Shown piece after piece: positions 35,367 to 44,187 of a stretch of 64,000 nucleotides of DNA; position 1 is the first letter of the stretch, and the number at the start of each line of letters is the position of its first letter. The notes under the pieces were generated by a model. That model was not told the origin of the DNA, did no database searches, and worked only from the letters and a program-made list of their open reading frames with translations. The stretch covers positions 558,001-622,000 of the forward strand of contig NZ_STGH01000003.1 in the NCBI RefSeq assembly GCF_005222785.1. Direction: 5' to 3'. Origin of the DNA: Rhodobacter sp. SY28-1 (GTDB lineage: Bacteria; Pseudomonadota; Alphaproteobacteria; Rhodobacterales; Rhodobacteraceae). The position numbers were made by a program, and so were the translations under genes.

Positions 35367-35978
35367 ATGACGCTCGGATTTCTTGACCGGCTTCTGCCCC
35401 AGCCCCGCACCACCCTTCCCGCCGTCATCCACGGCCTTTCCCAGACCCGCGCCTATTGGGAGGGCCTGCGCCAGGGCTCGGCCCTGCCGCAGCGCAAGGC
35501 GATCGACCCGCGTGGGCTGGTTGGCGTGCTGGACCGGGTCTTTCTTGCCGACCGCATCGGCCGCGGCGTCGCGCAGATCCGGATCGCGGGGTCGGCGCTG
35601 ACCGATTTCGCCGGGATGGACGTGCGGGGCCTGCCGCTCAGCTGCCTCTTTGGGGCAGAGTCGCGTGGGTTGTTGGGCGACACGCTGGAAAAGGTCTTCA
35701 CCGGCCCCGCCGTGGCCGAGCTTGACCTTGGGTCGGACCGGACGCCGGGACCCTTCGCGCGACTGCTCCTGTTGCCGCTGGAAGATGAGACGGGCGGGCG
35801 GCTGGTGCTTGGCGCGATGGGCTTTGCCGAAGAGAGGCATGCGCGCTGCAAGCTGCAAATCCTGTCGCGGCGGGAAGAGGTGCTGCAGCTTGCCCGTGCA
35901 GCGGTTGACGACATGCCCCTGGCCGTCGAGCCGCTTCGGCGCCGGGGCCACCTGGCCCTGGTCCACAGTGCCGAATGA
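35367..35978 (+). CDS. PAS-domain regulatory protein (PAS_5 type)
   Basis: 203 residues. A single PAS-like domain covers about 20-150: YWEGLRQGSALPQRKAIDPRGL, VFLADRIGRGVAQIRIAGSAL and a C-terminal beta-sheet LLLPLEDETGGRLVLGAMGF. No output domain. Similar stand-alone proteins are common in Rhodobacteraceae. The start MTLGFLDRL is chosen for its CGGAGACAAAG Shine-Dalgarno; an in-frame codon 24 bp upstream lacks one. A strong terminator overlaps its stop codon. Confidence 0.72.
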   Translation: MTLGFLDRLLPQPRTTLPAVIHGLSQTRAYWEGLRQGSALPQRKAIDPRGLVGVLDRVFLADRIGRGVAQIRIAGSALTDFAGMDVRGLPLSCLFGAESRGLLGDTLEKVFTGPAVAELDLGSDRTPGPFARLLLLPLEDETGGRLVLGAMGFAEERHARCKLQILSRREEVLQLARAAVDDMPLAVEPLRRRGHLALVHSAE

Positions 35979-36007
35979 AAAACGGCGGGGCTGAACCCCG
36001 CCGTTTT
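35979..36007. terminator. strong bidirectional rho-independent terminator
   Basis: Stem CGGCGGGG / CCCCGCCG with loop CTGAA, flanked by AAAA on the left and TTTT on the right. It serves both the PAS gene and the convergent DAHP synthase gene. Confidence 0.88.
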
Positions 36008-36025
36008 CCCAGCAGATCAAATGAT

Positions 36026-37396
36026 TTACAGTGCGACGCGCCGCGCGGCTTCGCGCTGCGAGGACAGCTCCTCGGCCACCAAGAACGCCAGTTCCAGCGA
36101 CTGCGAGGCGTTGAGCCGCGGGTCGCAGGCAGTGTGATAGCGGTCGGCGAGGTTCTCGTCCGACACGGCGCGCAGCCCGCCGGTGCATTCGGTCACGTCC
36201 TGGCCCGTCATCTCGAAATGCACGCCGCCCGGAACGGTGCCCTCGGCCTTGTGGATCGCGAAGAACTCCCGCACCTCGCGCAGGACGCTGTCGAAGGGCC
36301 GGGTCTTGTAGCCCGAGGCCGCCTTGATCGTGTTGCCGTGCATCGGGTCGCAGGACCAGACGACATTGGCGCCTTCCTGCTGCACCGTCTTGATCAGGCG
36401 CGGCAGGTTGTCACCGACCTTGCCCGCCCCAAAGCGCGCGATCAGGGTCAGGCGGCCGGGCTCGTTTTCGGGGTTCAGCTTGGCCATCAGGACCTTGAGG
36501 TCTTCGGCGGTGGTGGACGGCCCGCATTTCAGGCCGATCGGGTTCAGGACGCCCCGGCAGAATTCGACATGCGCGCCGTCGGGCTGACGGGTGCGGTCGC
36601 CGATCCAGATCATGTGGCCCGACCCGGCCACGTTCTGCCCGGTGATGCTGTCGACCCGACACAGCGCCTCTTCATACTCCAGCAGCAGCGCCTCGTGGCT
36701 GGTGTAGAAATCCACCCGCGCCAGTTCGTTCGCCGTGTCGCTGTTCACCCCGGCCGCGTTCATGAAGTCGAGCGCGTCGGAAATCCGGTTGGCCATCTCG
36801 CGGTAGCGTTCGGCCTTGTCATGTTCGGCAAAGCCCAGGGTCCAGCTGTGCACCCGGTGGATGTCGGCAAAACCCCCGGTCGAGAAGGCGCGGAGCAGGT
36901 TCAGCGAGGCCGCCGCCTGGGTATAGGCCTGCAGCATCCGGGCCGGGTCCGGGATCCGTGCCTCGGGCGTGGGGTCAAAGCCGTTGATGATGTCGCCCTT
37001 GTAGGACGGCAGTTCCACACCGTTGATGATTTCGGTCGGGGCCGAGCGCGGCTTGGCGAACTGACCGGCCATCCGGCCCACCTTGATGACCGGCACCTTG
37101 GCGGCATAGGTCAGGACCACCGCCATCTGCAGCATCACCCGGAAGGTGTCGCGGATGTTGTCGGCGCTGAACTCCGCAAAGCTTTCGGCGCAGTCACCGC
37201 CCTGCAAGAGGAACGCCTTGCCCTCGCCCGCCAGCGCCAGCTGCTTCTTCAGCGTCCGCGCCTCGCCGGCAAAGACCAGCGGAGGGTACTTCGACAGCTG
37301 CGCCTCGACCGAATTCAGCGCCGCCTGATCGGGATAATCCGGCATCTGCACCCGCGGTTTCGCGCGCCATGCCGTTTTCGTCCATCCCTTGGTCAT
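36026..37396 (-). CDS. class II (plant-type) DAHP synthase
   Basis: 456 residues. Condenses phosphoenolpyruvate and erythrose-4-phosphate in the first step of the shikimate pathway. Family II markers: [62 protein letters not shown] and CDPMHGNT, with metal ligands Cys, His, Glu and Asp in these segments. Unrelated in sequence to E. coli AroFGH. Monocistronic between a terminator and the divergent GlxA regulator. The usual start could be MTKGW or a few codons downstream. Confidence 0.95.
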   Translation of the reverse strand: MTKGWTKTAWRAKPRVQMPDYPDQAALNSVEAQLSKYPPLVFAGEARTLKKQLALAGEGKAFLLQGGDCAESFAEFSADNIRDTFRVMLQMAVVLTYAAKVPVIKVGRMAGQFAKPRSAPTEIINGVELPSYKGDIINGFDPTPEARIPDPARMLQAYTQAAASLNLLRAFSTGGFADIHRVHSWTLGFAEHDKAERYREMANRISDALDFMNAAGVNSDTANELARVDFYTSHEALLLEYEEALCRVDSITGQNVAGSGHMIWIGDRTRQPDGAHVEFCRGVLNPIGLKCGPSTTAEDLKVLMAKLNPENEPGRLTLIARFGAGKVGDNLPRLIKTVQQEGANVVWSCDPMHGNTIKAASGYKTRPFDSVLREVREFFAIHKAEGTVPGGVHFEMTGQDVTECTGGLRAVSDENLADRYHTACDPRLNASQSLELAFLVAEELSSQREAARRVAL

Positions 37397-37518
37397 CGTT
37401 CCACTCCGGAGCCTTGCAATCGGTCAGCGATATACGCCCCCGTTTCCGCCTTTGCAAAGGGCGATTGGGCGAAAACCGACGCTTTCGGCCCTTGCGGCTG
37501 CCCTGAATATGGGTTTCC

Positions 37519-38571
37519 ATGGCCCGCAAACGACATTATCAGGTCGCAGACATGACGCTTGGCCCGCGTAAAGCCACCCAGACCCAAAAGACCACGACGG
37601 CACGCCGGTTCATCTTCGTGCTTCTGGACAAGTTCACGATGATCTCTTTCGCAGGCGCGATCGAGCCGCTGCGCCTTGCCAACCGCGTGGCGGGCGAAGC
37701 GCTTTACACCTGGGTGCTGGCGGGTGAAGGGACCGAGAAGTCCTGCTCGAACGGCGCGACTTTCCGGCTGGACATCGGGCTGGAGGAGATGGACCGCGAG
37801 GATACGGTCCTGGTCTGCGGCGGGCTGGACATCCAGCGCACCACGACGAAGGGCGTCGTCAACTGGCTGCGGCGTGAGGCGCGGCGCGGCGTCACCATCG
37901 GCGGCATCTGCACCGGGGGCCATGCGCTGGCCAAGGCGGGATTGCTGGACGGCAAGAAGGCGACGATCCACTGGGAAAACCAGGACGGTTTTGCCGAGGA
38001 ATTCGAGGACGTGAAGTTGACGAAGTCGGTTTACGTCATGGACGGCAACCGCTGGACGACGGCGGGTGGCATCTCCTCCATTGACCTGATGCTGAAGATC
38101 ATCGCCGCCGACCATGGCGAGGATCTGGCCAATACCGTGGCCGACCAGATGATTTATTCGACGATCCGCACCGACCAAGATACCCAGCGCCTGTCGATCC
38201 CGACCCGGATCGGCGTACGGCATCCGAAGCTGTCGCAGGTCATCCAGATGATGGAGGGCAACATCGAAGACCCGATGTCACCCGCCGATCTGGCCGAGGA
38301 GGTGGGCATGTCGACCCGCCAGCTGGAGCGTCTGTTCCGCCGCTATCTGAACCGCTCGCCCAAGCGGTATTACATGGAGTTGCGGCTGCAGAAGGCGCGG
38401 AACCTGCTGATGCAGACCGACATGAGCGTCATCAACGTGGCCCTGGCCTGCGGCTTTGCGTCGCCCTCGCATTTCTCGAAATGTTACCGCAGCCACTACA
38501 GCACGACGCCATATCGTGAGCGGGGCACGCAAGGCATGCCTGGCGCTGTGCCAGTAAGGTTGTCGATCTGA
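37519..38571 (+). CDS. GlxA family AraC-type transcriptional regulator
   Basis: 350 residues. The N-terminal DJ-1/PfpI-like domain (about 30-200: FIFVLLDKFTMISFAGAIEPLRLAN, VCGGLDIQRT, GGICTGGHALAKAGLLDGKKATIHWE) lacks an active-site role in such regulators. The C-terminal AraC domain has two helix-turn-helices (about 245-335: LAEEVGMSTRQLERLFRRYL and NVALACGFASPSHFSKCYR). Relatives (GbdR, CdhR, SouR) control betaine, carnitine and sarcosine catabolism. The target is not known; a dimethylglycine-dehydrogenase-like gene lies about 7 kb away. ATG at 37552 is an alternative start. Confidence 0.88.
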   Translation: MARKRHYQVADMTLGPRKATQTQKTTTARRFIFVLLDKFTMISFAGAIEPLRLANRVAGEALYTWVLAGEGTEKSCSNGATFRLDIGLEEMDREDTVLVCGGLDIQRTTTKGVVNWLRREARRGVTIGGICTGGHALAKAGLLDGKKATIHWENQDGFAEEFEDVKLTKSVYVMDGNRWTTAGGISSIDLMLKIIAADHGEDLANTVADQMIYSTIRTDQDTQRLSIPTRIGVRHPKLSQVIQMMEGNIEDPMSPADLAEEVGMSTRQLERLFRRYLNRSPKRYYMELRLQKARNLLMQTDMSVINVALACGFASPSHFSKCYRSHYSTTPYRERGTQGMPGAVPVRLSI

Positions 38572-38644
38572 GCATCCTGGCCAGAAGTTAAAACCAGGTT
38601 AACAGAAAAAGATAAGTGTCTGTAATAATTTCGATTTCGCAGAT

Positions 38645-38659
38645 TGTCCACCGTGGACA
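38645..38659. repeat. TGTCCACCGTGGACA palindrome
   Basis: Perfect 15-bp dyad directly abutting the stop codon of the sugar dehydrogenase gene and 73 bp beyond the regulator stop. It is the only hairpin seen between these convergent genes. Confidence 0.6.
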
Positions 38660-39766
38660 CTACTCCGCCGGGGCCATCCGGTAGACCGCCCCATCATAGA
38701 CCGACAGGAACCAGATAGCCCCGTCCGGCCCCTCGACCACGTCCCGCACCCGGCCGGTCTCGGGCGCGCTGATCCGTTCCTCGGCAAAGCCGGTCGCGGC
38801 AGCGGTATCGGGGTCAAGCCGACCAAGGAAGTCGCTGTTGAGGGAGCCGAAGAAGATATCCCCCCTCCATTCCGGGATCAGCGTGCCGGAATAGACCATC
38901 AACCCCGACGGCGCGATCGAGGGGTCCCAGTAATGCAGCGGCTGCTCCATGCCCGGCATGGATTGCCCAAGTCCGATCTTCCGACCGCCGTAGTTCACCC
39001 CGTAGGAAATCACCGGCCACCCATAGTTCCCACCCGGCACCGGAGCATTCAGCTCGTCCCCGCCCCGCGCGCCGTGCTCTACCGTCAAGAGACGACCGTT
39101 CAGGTCCAAGGTGGCGCCTTGCGGATTTCGGTGCCCGGACGAGTAGATGCCTGGCAGGTACCCCAACAACCTCGTGGCCGGCGTGCCGTCACGGTTCAGG
39201 TGAATGATCTTCCCCTCGGCCCGGTCCGGCAACTGCGCCTGCATCCCCCTGGGACCGGTACCGCGATCTCCGATGGTGATGAAAACGCTGCCGTCTGCCG
39301 CCTCGACCAGGCGCGACCCGAAGTGGCGCCCGCCTGACGACCCCTCCGGCATCTCGAAAAGCGTCACAAAATCTTCCAGGGTGGTTCCGTCGTCGGACAG
39401 TCGACCCTTCCCCACGGCCGTGCCAGACCCCGTCGACTGTTCCTTTGCATAGGTCAGCCACACCTCACGCGTTGTCTCAAAATCACGCGGGATCATGATA
39501 TCCAGCAGACCGCCCTGTCCATCGAGATAGACGTCTGGAAGCCCGCCGATTTCACGCAGACGGTCCCCGGAGAAGGCGAGAAGCCGACCGCCGAGTTCCG
39601 TCATCAAGACACTGCCATCCGGCAGAAAGTCCAGCGCCCAGGGTTCCTCCAGCCCCTGCACTTCCGCCGTCAGGCCAAGCCGCCCGACGCTCGTCTCGAC
39701 GACCTGTGCCAGACCGATTTGCGGAAGGGAAGCAAGGGCCAAGACCAGCCAGAAATCGGAACGCAC
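38660..39766 (-). CDS. PQQ-dependent sugar dehydrogenase-like protein (glucose/sorbosone type)
   Basis: 368 residues from a GTG with an ideal GGAGG 6 nt upstream; the longer ATG frame lacks this. The signal peptide VRSDFWLVLALASLPQIGLA-Q is followed by a six-bladed beta-propeller: LEEPWALDFLPDGSVLMTE, GGRHFGSRLVEAADGSVFITIGDRG, YSSGHRNPQGATLD, VEHGARGGDELNAP and YGWPVISYGVNYGG. These match soluble aldose dehydrogenases (GHRNPQG and EHGARGGDE line the PQQ/calcium site). It oxidises sugars in the periplasm. Lone gene. Confidence 0.9.
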   Translation of the reverse strand: MRSDFWLVLALASLPQIGLAQVVETSVGRLGLTAEVQGLEEPWALDFLPDGSVLMTELGGRLLAFSGDRLREIGGLPDVYLDGQGGLLDIMIPRDFETTREVWLTYAKEQSTGSGTAVGKGRLSDDGTTLEDFVTLFEMPEGSSGGRHFGSRLVEAADGSVFITIGDRGTGPRGMQAQLPDRAEGKIIHLNRDGTPATRLLGYLPGIYSSGHRNPQGATLDLNGRLLTVEHGARGGDELNAPVPGGNYGWPVISYGVNYGGRKIGLGQSMPGMEQPLHYWDPSIAPSGLMVYSGTLIPEWRGDIFFGSLNSDFLGRLDPDTAAATGFAEERISAPETGRVRDVVEGPDGAIWFLSVYDGAVYRMAPAE

Positions 39767-39846
39767 GCGGGGCCTCCATTCAAGGTGATTGTCAGACAGC
39801 TTCGGCGATGTCACAAGGGGTCTAAGCTAGAGCGCAAGAGCAACGT

Positions 39847-39886
39847 GTCGACTCTGACGCCGGCTTTACGTCGACATTCTGTCGAC
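39847..39886. promoter_or_regulatory. three GTCGAC sites upstream of Liv-type operon
   Basis: GTCGAC occurs at 39847, 39870 and 39881, the last two 11 bp apart (about one helical turn), in the 198-bp gap before the binding-protein gene. Candidate regulator half-sites; no consensus is known to me. Confidence 0.25.
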
Positions 39887-39964
39887 AAAATGGGACTTCC
39901 CTTTTCAGAGGCACCGCACTACGGTCGGGTCAGGATTTCGATCCAACATGGGAGACACAAACAA

Positions 39965-41161
39965 ATGAAGAAACTTCTGCTGGCCGCTTCGGCCTGCGCG
40001 CTGATGGCTGGTGCCGCCGCTGCCGAGGATGTGAAGATCGGCATCCTGATCGGCTTCACCGGCCCCATCGAATCGCTGACCGGACACATGGCCAATGCTG
40101 CCGAGGCCGCGATGGCCGAAGTGAACGCTTCGGGCAAAGCCAAGAACACCTATGCTTCGGTCCGCGGTGACTCGACCTGCACCGACGCCGCTGCCGCGAC
40201 CGCTGCAGCCGAGCGTATGGTCACAGCCGAGGGCGTGAAGGGCATCATCGGCGGCGACTGCTCGGGCGTGACCCGCGCTGTCCTGACCAACGTCGCCATG
40301 CCGAACGGCATCGTGATGGTCTCGCCCTCGGCGACCTCGCCGGCACTGACCGCCGACCCGGACAATGGCCTTTTCTTCCGCACCGCCCCGTCGGACGCGC
40401 GCGAAGGCGAAGTCATGGGCGAAATCCTCGCCGAAAAGGGCGTGAAGTCGATCGCGCTGACCTACTCGAACTCGGACTATGGCAAGGGCCTGGCCGAAGC
40501 GATTGCCGCGGGCTTCACCGCCAAGGGCGGCACCGTGACGATCAACGCCGCACATGACGACGGCAAGGCCGACTACTCGGCTGAAGTCGCGGCGCTGGCA
40601 GCGGCGGGCGGCGACATCCTCGTCGTGGCTGGCTATCTCGACCAGGGCGGCAAGGGCATCATCCAGGCCTCGCTCGACACCGGTGCCTTCTCGACCTTCG
40701 GCCTGCCGGGCGGCATGGTGGGCGACAGCCTTCCCGCAGCCATCGGTCCGGCTCTGGACGGGTCCTATGGTCAGGTTGCGCAGTCTGACAGCGCCGGTGC
40801 CGCGATCCTGGCTGACATGGGCAAGGCCGCAGACCCGGCCTACGACGCCACCTCGCCCTACACGATGGAAAGCTACGACGCCGCCGCACTGATCATGCTG
40901 GCGATGGAGGCTTCGGGTTCGACCGATCCGAACGTCTACAAGGAAAAGATCATGGAAATCGCCAACGGACCGGCTGACGGTTCGGGCACCAAGATCCTTC
41001 CGGGCGAGTTGGGCAAGGCGCTGGAGCTGATCGCTGCTGGCACGGCCATCGACTATGACGGCGCTTCGGGCGTGACGCTGATCGGACCGGGTGAATCGGC
41101 CGGCCGTTACAAGCAGTTTGAAGTGAAGGGCGGCAAGTACGAAACCGTCCAGTTCCGCTGA
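39965..41161 (+). CDS. Liv-type (branched-chain amino acid/amide) ABC transporter substrate-binding protein
   Basis: 398 residues. Signal peptide MKKLLLAASACALMAGAAAA, then EDVKIGILIGFTGPIESLTG, the start of type I periplasmic binding folds. VTAEGVKGIIGGDCSGVTRA, SNSDYGKGLAEAI and the hinge-region YTMESYDAAALIMLAMEASG fit the LivK group. It delivers ligand to the permease encoded downstream. A strong hairpin after the stop probably keeps its mRNA more abundant than the permease message. The ligand is not determinable; the downstream flavoprotein suggests a methylated amine. Confidence 0.9.
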   Translation: MKKLLLAASACALMAGAAAAEDVKIGILIGFTGPIESLTGHMANAAEAAMAEVNASGKAKNTYASVRGDSTCTDAAAATAAAERMVTAEGVKGIIGGDCSGVTRAVLTNVAMPNGIVMVSPSATSPALTADPDNGLFFRTAPSDAREGEVMGEILAEKGVKSIALTYSNSDYGKGLAEAIAAGFTAKGGTVTINAAHDDGKADYSAEVAALAAAGGDILVVAGYLDQGGKGIIQASLDTGAFSTFGLPGGMVGDSLPAAIGPALDGSYGQVAQSDSAGAAILADMGKAADPAYDATSPYTMESYDAAALIMLAMEASGSTDPNVYKEKIMEIANGPADGSGTKILPGELGKALELIAAGTAIDYDGASGVTLIGPGESAGRYKQFEVKGGKYETVQFR

Positions 41162-41185
41162 TCCTTTAGCGGAGTATGCGAACCT

Positions 41186-41214
41186 CACGGCCCGGGCGAT
41201 AACCCCGGGCCGTG
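41186..41214 (+). terminator. intercistronic hairpin after binding-protein gene
   Basis: 11-bp perfect stem CACGGCCCGGG / CCCGGGCCGTG, 7-nt loop, no T-tract. Typical position for an attenuating or mRNA-stabilising structure within ABC importer operons. Confidence 0.6.
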
Positions 41215-41280
41215 GCACAAGAAGAAGGCCCCCCGACCGGTTTGACCGGGAACGAGGCAGGGCCGAGACAGGGGATGACC

Positions 41281-42072
41281 ATGATCAGGGTCGAGAAGCT
41301 GCACAAGCATTTCGGCGGCTTTCATGCCGTTGACGGTGCCTCGCTGGAAATCAAGACCGGGACAATCACCGGCCTGATCGGCCCGAACGGCGCGGGAAAG
41401 ACCACGCTTTTCAACGTGATCGCAGGGCGGTACACGCCCACCAGCGGCCAGGTGTTCATGGACGGCGAGGACATCACCGGGCTTCAGCCGCATCAGCTGT
41501 TTGCCAAAGGGCTGCTGCGCACTTTCCAGATCGCGCATGAATTCGGCTCGATGACCGTGCGCGAGAACCTGATGATGGTGCCGCCGCGCCAGTCGGGGGA
41601 AAAGCTGTGGAACGCGCTGTTTTCCCGTTCGCAGGTTGCAGAGGAAGAGGAACGCATCCGGGCCAAGGCCGACGAGGTGCTGGAGTTTCTGACGATCAGC
41701 CACATCGCCGACCAGAAGGCGGGAATGATTTCGGGCGGGCAGAAGAAACTGGTCGAACTGGGCCGCACGATGATGGTGGACGCGAAGATCGTCTTCCTGG
41801 ACGAAGTCGGCGCGGGCGTGAACCGTACTCTCCTGAATACCATCGGCGACGCAATCGTGCGGCTGAACAAGGAGCGCGGCTATACCTTCTGCGTGATCGA
41901 GCACGACATGGACTTCATCGGCCGCCTCTGTGACCCGGTGATCTGCATGGCCGAGGGCAAGGTGCTGGCGGAAGGCACCGTCGAAGAGGTCAAGAACGAT
42001 GAGCGCGTGATCGAGGCCTATCTGGGCCGCGGGTTGAAGAACAAGTTGAAAGAGGAAGCCGCCCATGGCTGA
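41281..42072 (+). CDS. Liv-type ABC transporter ATP-binding protein (LivG-like)
   Basis: 263 residues. Walker A LIGPNGAGKTTLFNVI, signature ISGGQKKLVELGR, Walker B IVFLDEVGAGVN and the H-loop in VIEHDMDF. Note Glu-Val rather than Glu-Pro after the Walker B aspartate. The LivG C-terminal extension VIEAYLGRG is present. The ATG at 41281 is chosen for its spacing from AGGGG; another ATG lies 6 bp upstream. It overlaps livF by 8 bp. Confidence 0.92.
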   Translation: MIRVEKLHKHFGGFHAVDGASLEIKTGTITGLIGPNGAGKTTLFNVIAGRYTPTSGQVFMDGEDITGLQPHQLFAKGLLRTFQIAHEFGSMTVRENLMMVPPRQSGEKLWNALFSRSQVAEEEERIRAKADEVLEFLTISHIADQKAGMISGGQKKLVELGRTMMVDAKIVFLDEVGAGVNRTLLNTIGDAIVRLNKERGYTFCVIEHDMDFIGRLCDPVICMAEGKVLAEGTVEEVKNDERVIEAYLGRGLKNKLKEEAAHG

Positions 42073-42778
42073 GCCTTTCCTGATCGGCGAAAACATGACC
42101 GGCGGCTATGGCGCGGTCGACATCCTGCACGACTGCACGCTGGCAGTGGAGCCGGGCGAGATCGCGGTGATCGTCGGCCCGAACGGCGCGGGCAAATCGA
42201 CGGCGATGAAGGCGGTCTTCGGGATGCTGAAGCTGCGCCAGGGCTCGGTCCGGCTGGGCGGCGAGGACATCACAAGCCTCACCCCGCAGGCGCGGGTCCG
42301 CAAGGGCATGGGCTTTGTGCCGCAGACCCACAACATCTTCACCGGCATGACGGTCGAGGAAAACCTGGAAATGGGCGCCTTCATCCGCGAGGACGAGGGC
42401 ATCCGGGGCACGATGGAGCAGATCTACGACCTGTTCCCGATCCTGCGCCAGAAACGGTTCCAGAAGGCGGGTGAACTGTCGGGTGGCCAGCGCCAGCAGG
42501 TAGCCGTCGGCCGCGCGTTGATGACCAAGCCCAAGGTCCTGATGCTGGACGAACCCACTGCTGGCGTCAGCCCCATCGTGATGGACGAGTTGTTCGACCG
42601 CATCATCGAAATCGCGCGGACGGGGATTTCCATCCTGATGGTGGAACAGAACGCCCGCCAGGCGCTGGAGATTGCCGACAAGGGCTATGTCCTGGTGCAG
42701 GGCCGCAACCGATACACCGACACCGGGGCCGCGCTTCTGGCTGATCCCGATGTGCGCAAGTCGTTCCTGGGAGGTTGA
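42065..42778 (+). CDS. Liv-type ABC transporter ATP-binding protein (LivF-like)
   Basis: 237 residues. Walker A IVGPNGAGKSTAMKAV, signature LSGGQRQQVAVGRAL, Walker B VLMLDEPTAGVSP, H-loop region ILMVEQNARQAL and the LivF ending ADPDVRKSFLGG. Pairs with the preceding ATPase in the heterodimer that powers import. Starts within the previous gene. Confidence 0.93.
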   Translation: MAEPFLIGENMTGGYGAVDILHDCTLAVEPGEIAVIVGPNGAGKSTAMKAVFGMLKLRQGSVRLGGEDITSLTPQARVRKGMGFVPQTHNIFTGMTVEENLEMGAFIREDEGIRGTMEQIYDLFPILRQKRFQKAGELSGGQRQQVAVGRALMTKPKVLMLDEPTAGVSPIVMDELFDRIIEIARTGISILMVEQNARQALEIADKGYVLVQGRNRYTDTGAALLADPDVRKSFLGG

Positions 42779-42780
42779 AG

Positions 42781-43143
42781 ATGAGATACGCAGCTTTGGC
42801 TGTTCTGGCCCTGATCCCGACCCAGGCCCTGGCCGGGTTCGAATGCAGCATCGACCGGCAATGCGGCGGCGGCACTTGCGAACCCTTCGATGGCGGCCCG
42901 TTCCTGATCCAGGAAACCGGCGATGTCTGGCGGATTTCCTGGCAGGGGCAGGAGTGGGAAGGTTATTCGACCACGACGATGGAAACCGGTGGCGAGGCGT
43001 CCATCGTGATCCCGCCGCAGAACGGCGTCTCGGGGCTGATAAGCATCTACCCGTCAGGTGAGATCTCGTTCACCGCCCATGCCTACGGTGACGGTCCGGT
43101 GGCCATCACCGGCTCGGGCAACTGCATGACGGAAGGCGGCTGA
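42781..43143 (+). CDS. small secreted protein encoded inside the Liv operon
   Basis: 120 residues. Signal peptide MRYAALAVLALIPTQALA-G, then FECSIDRQCGGGTCEPF with three clustered cysteines and a fourth near the C-terminus (SGNCMTEGG), so two disulfides are likely. The rest is beta-rich (WRISWQGQEWEGYSTTTM). Not a known Liv component. It starts 3 bp after the LivF stop with its own GGAGGTTGAAG Shine-Dalgarno and is followed by the permease genes, so it belongs to the operon. A periplasmic accessory role is only an inference. Confidence 0.78.
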   Translation: MRYAALAVLALIPTQALAGFECSIDRQCGGGTCEPFDGGPFLIQETGDVWRISWQGQEWEGYSTTTMETGGEASIVIPPQNGVSGLISIYPSGEISFTAHAYGDGPVAITGSGNCMTEGG

Positions 43144-43181
43144 CCGATGCCTGACACTTTTCCCAAGCCTTGCGTGATCTG

Positions 43182-44186
43182 ATGGACATCCTCAACGCCC
43201 TTGTGGCCTTCCTCAACTTCGTCGTCGTACCGGGATTGGCCTATGGCAGCCAGCTTGCGCTGGGTGCGCTTGGGATCACGCTGATCTTCAGCGTGCTGCG
43301 GTTTTCCAACTTCGCGCACGGCGACACGATGGCCTTCGGGACAGCCTTCGTCATCCTGTTCACCTGGTGGTTCCAGTCGATGGGCATCACCGCCGGTCCC
43401 CTTCCGACGGCGCTCTTGGCCCTGCCCCTGGGGATCCTGGTGACCATTGCGATGGTTCTGGCGACCGACCGGGTGGTGTACCGCTTTTACCGCAAGCAGC
43501 GCGCCAAGCCGATCATCGTGGTCATCGTCTCGACCGGGGTGATGTTCGTGATGAACGGGCTGGTGCGGATGATTATCGGCACGCAAGAGCAGAACTTCAC
43601 CGACGGCGAACGCATGCTGCTGAATCCACAGGACTTCAGGGCGGCGACCGGACTGGCCGAGCCGCTGGCGATCAAGACGACGCAAGCGATTTCGGTCGTG
43701 GCGGCGGTCCTGTGCTGCATCGCGTTGTTCTGGTTCCTGCAGAAGACCCGTACCGGCAAGTCGATGCGGGCCTATTCCGACAACGAGGATCTGGCGCTGC
43801 TGTCCGGCATCAACCCCGAGCGGGTGGTAACCATCACCTGGGTCATTGCCGGCGCGTTGGCCTGCATCGCGGGGTCGCTGTATGGCCTCGACAAATCCTA
43901 CCGCGGGATCGTCTATTTCAGCCTGCTGATGCCGATGTTCGCTGCGGCCGTGGTGGGGGGCCTCGGCTCGCCCTTGGGCGCTGTGGTCGGCAGCTTCATC
44001 GTGGCCTTCTCGGAACTGATCGTCACCAGCGCCTGGAAGAAGATCTTCGGCTACCTCGTCCCGGCGGACTGGTTGGGCGACGGGCTCTACCAGGCGCTTT
44101 CGACCGACTACAAGGTCGCCGTCAGCTTCACCATCCTGATCATGGTGCTGCTGTTCCGCCCGCAAGGCATCTTCGGAGGCAAGTGA
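43182..44186 (+). CDS. Liv-type ABC transporter permease (LivH-like)
   Basis: 334 residues with about eight membrane helices; GLAYGSQLALGALGITLIFS and FSNFAHGDTMAFGTAF at the N-terminus and the EAA-like loop region with AYSDNEDLALLSGINPERV are LivH features, as is the end VLLFRPQGIFGGK. Forms the channel with LivM. The start MDILNALV is chosen over an upstream TTG. One bp separates it from livM. Confidence 0.93.
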   Translation: MDILNALVAFLNFVVVPGLAYGSQLALGALGITLIFSVLRFSNFAHGDTMAFGTAFVILFTWWFQSMGITAGPLPTALLALPLGILVTIAMVLATDRVVYRFYRKQRAKPIIVVIVSTGVMFVMNGLVRMIIGTQEQNFTDGERMLLNPQDFRAATGLAEPLAIKTTQAISVVAAVLCCIALFWFLQKTRTGKSMRAYSDNEDLALLSGINPERVVTITWVIAGALACIAGSLYGLDKSYRGIVYFSLLMPMFAAAVVGGLGSPLGAVVGSFIVAFSELIVTSAWKKIFGYLVPADWLGDGLYQALSTDYKVAVSFTILIMVLLFRPQGIFGGK

Positions 44187-44187
44187 C

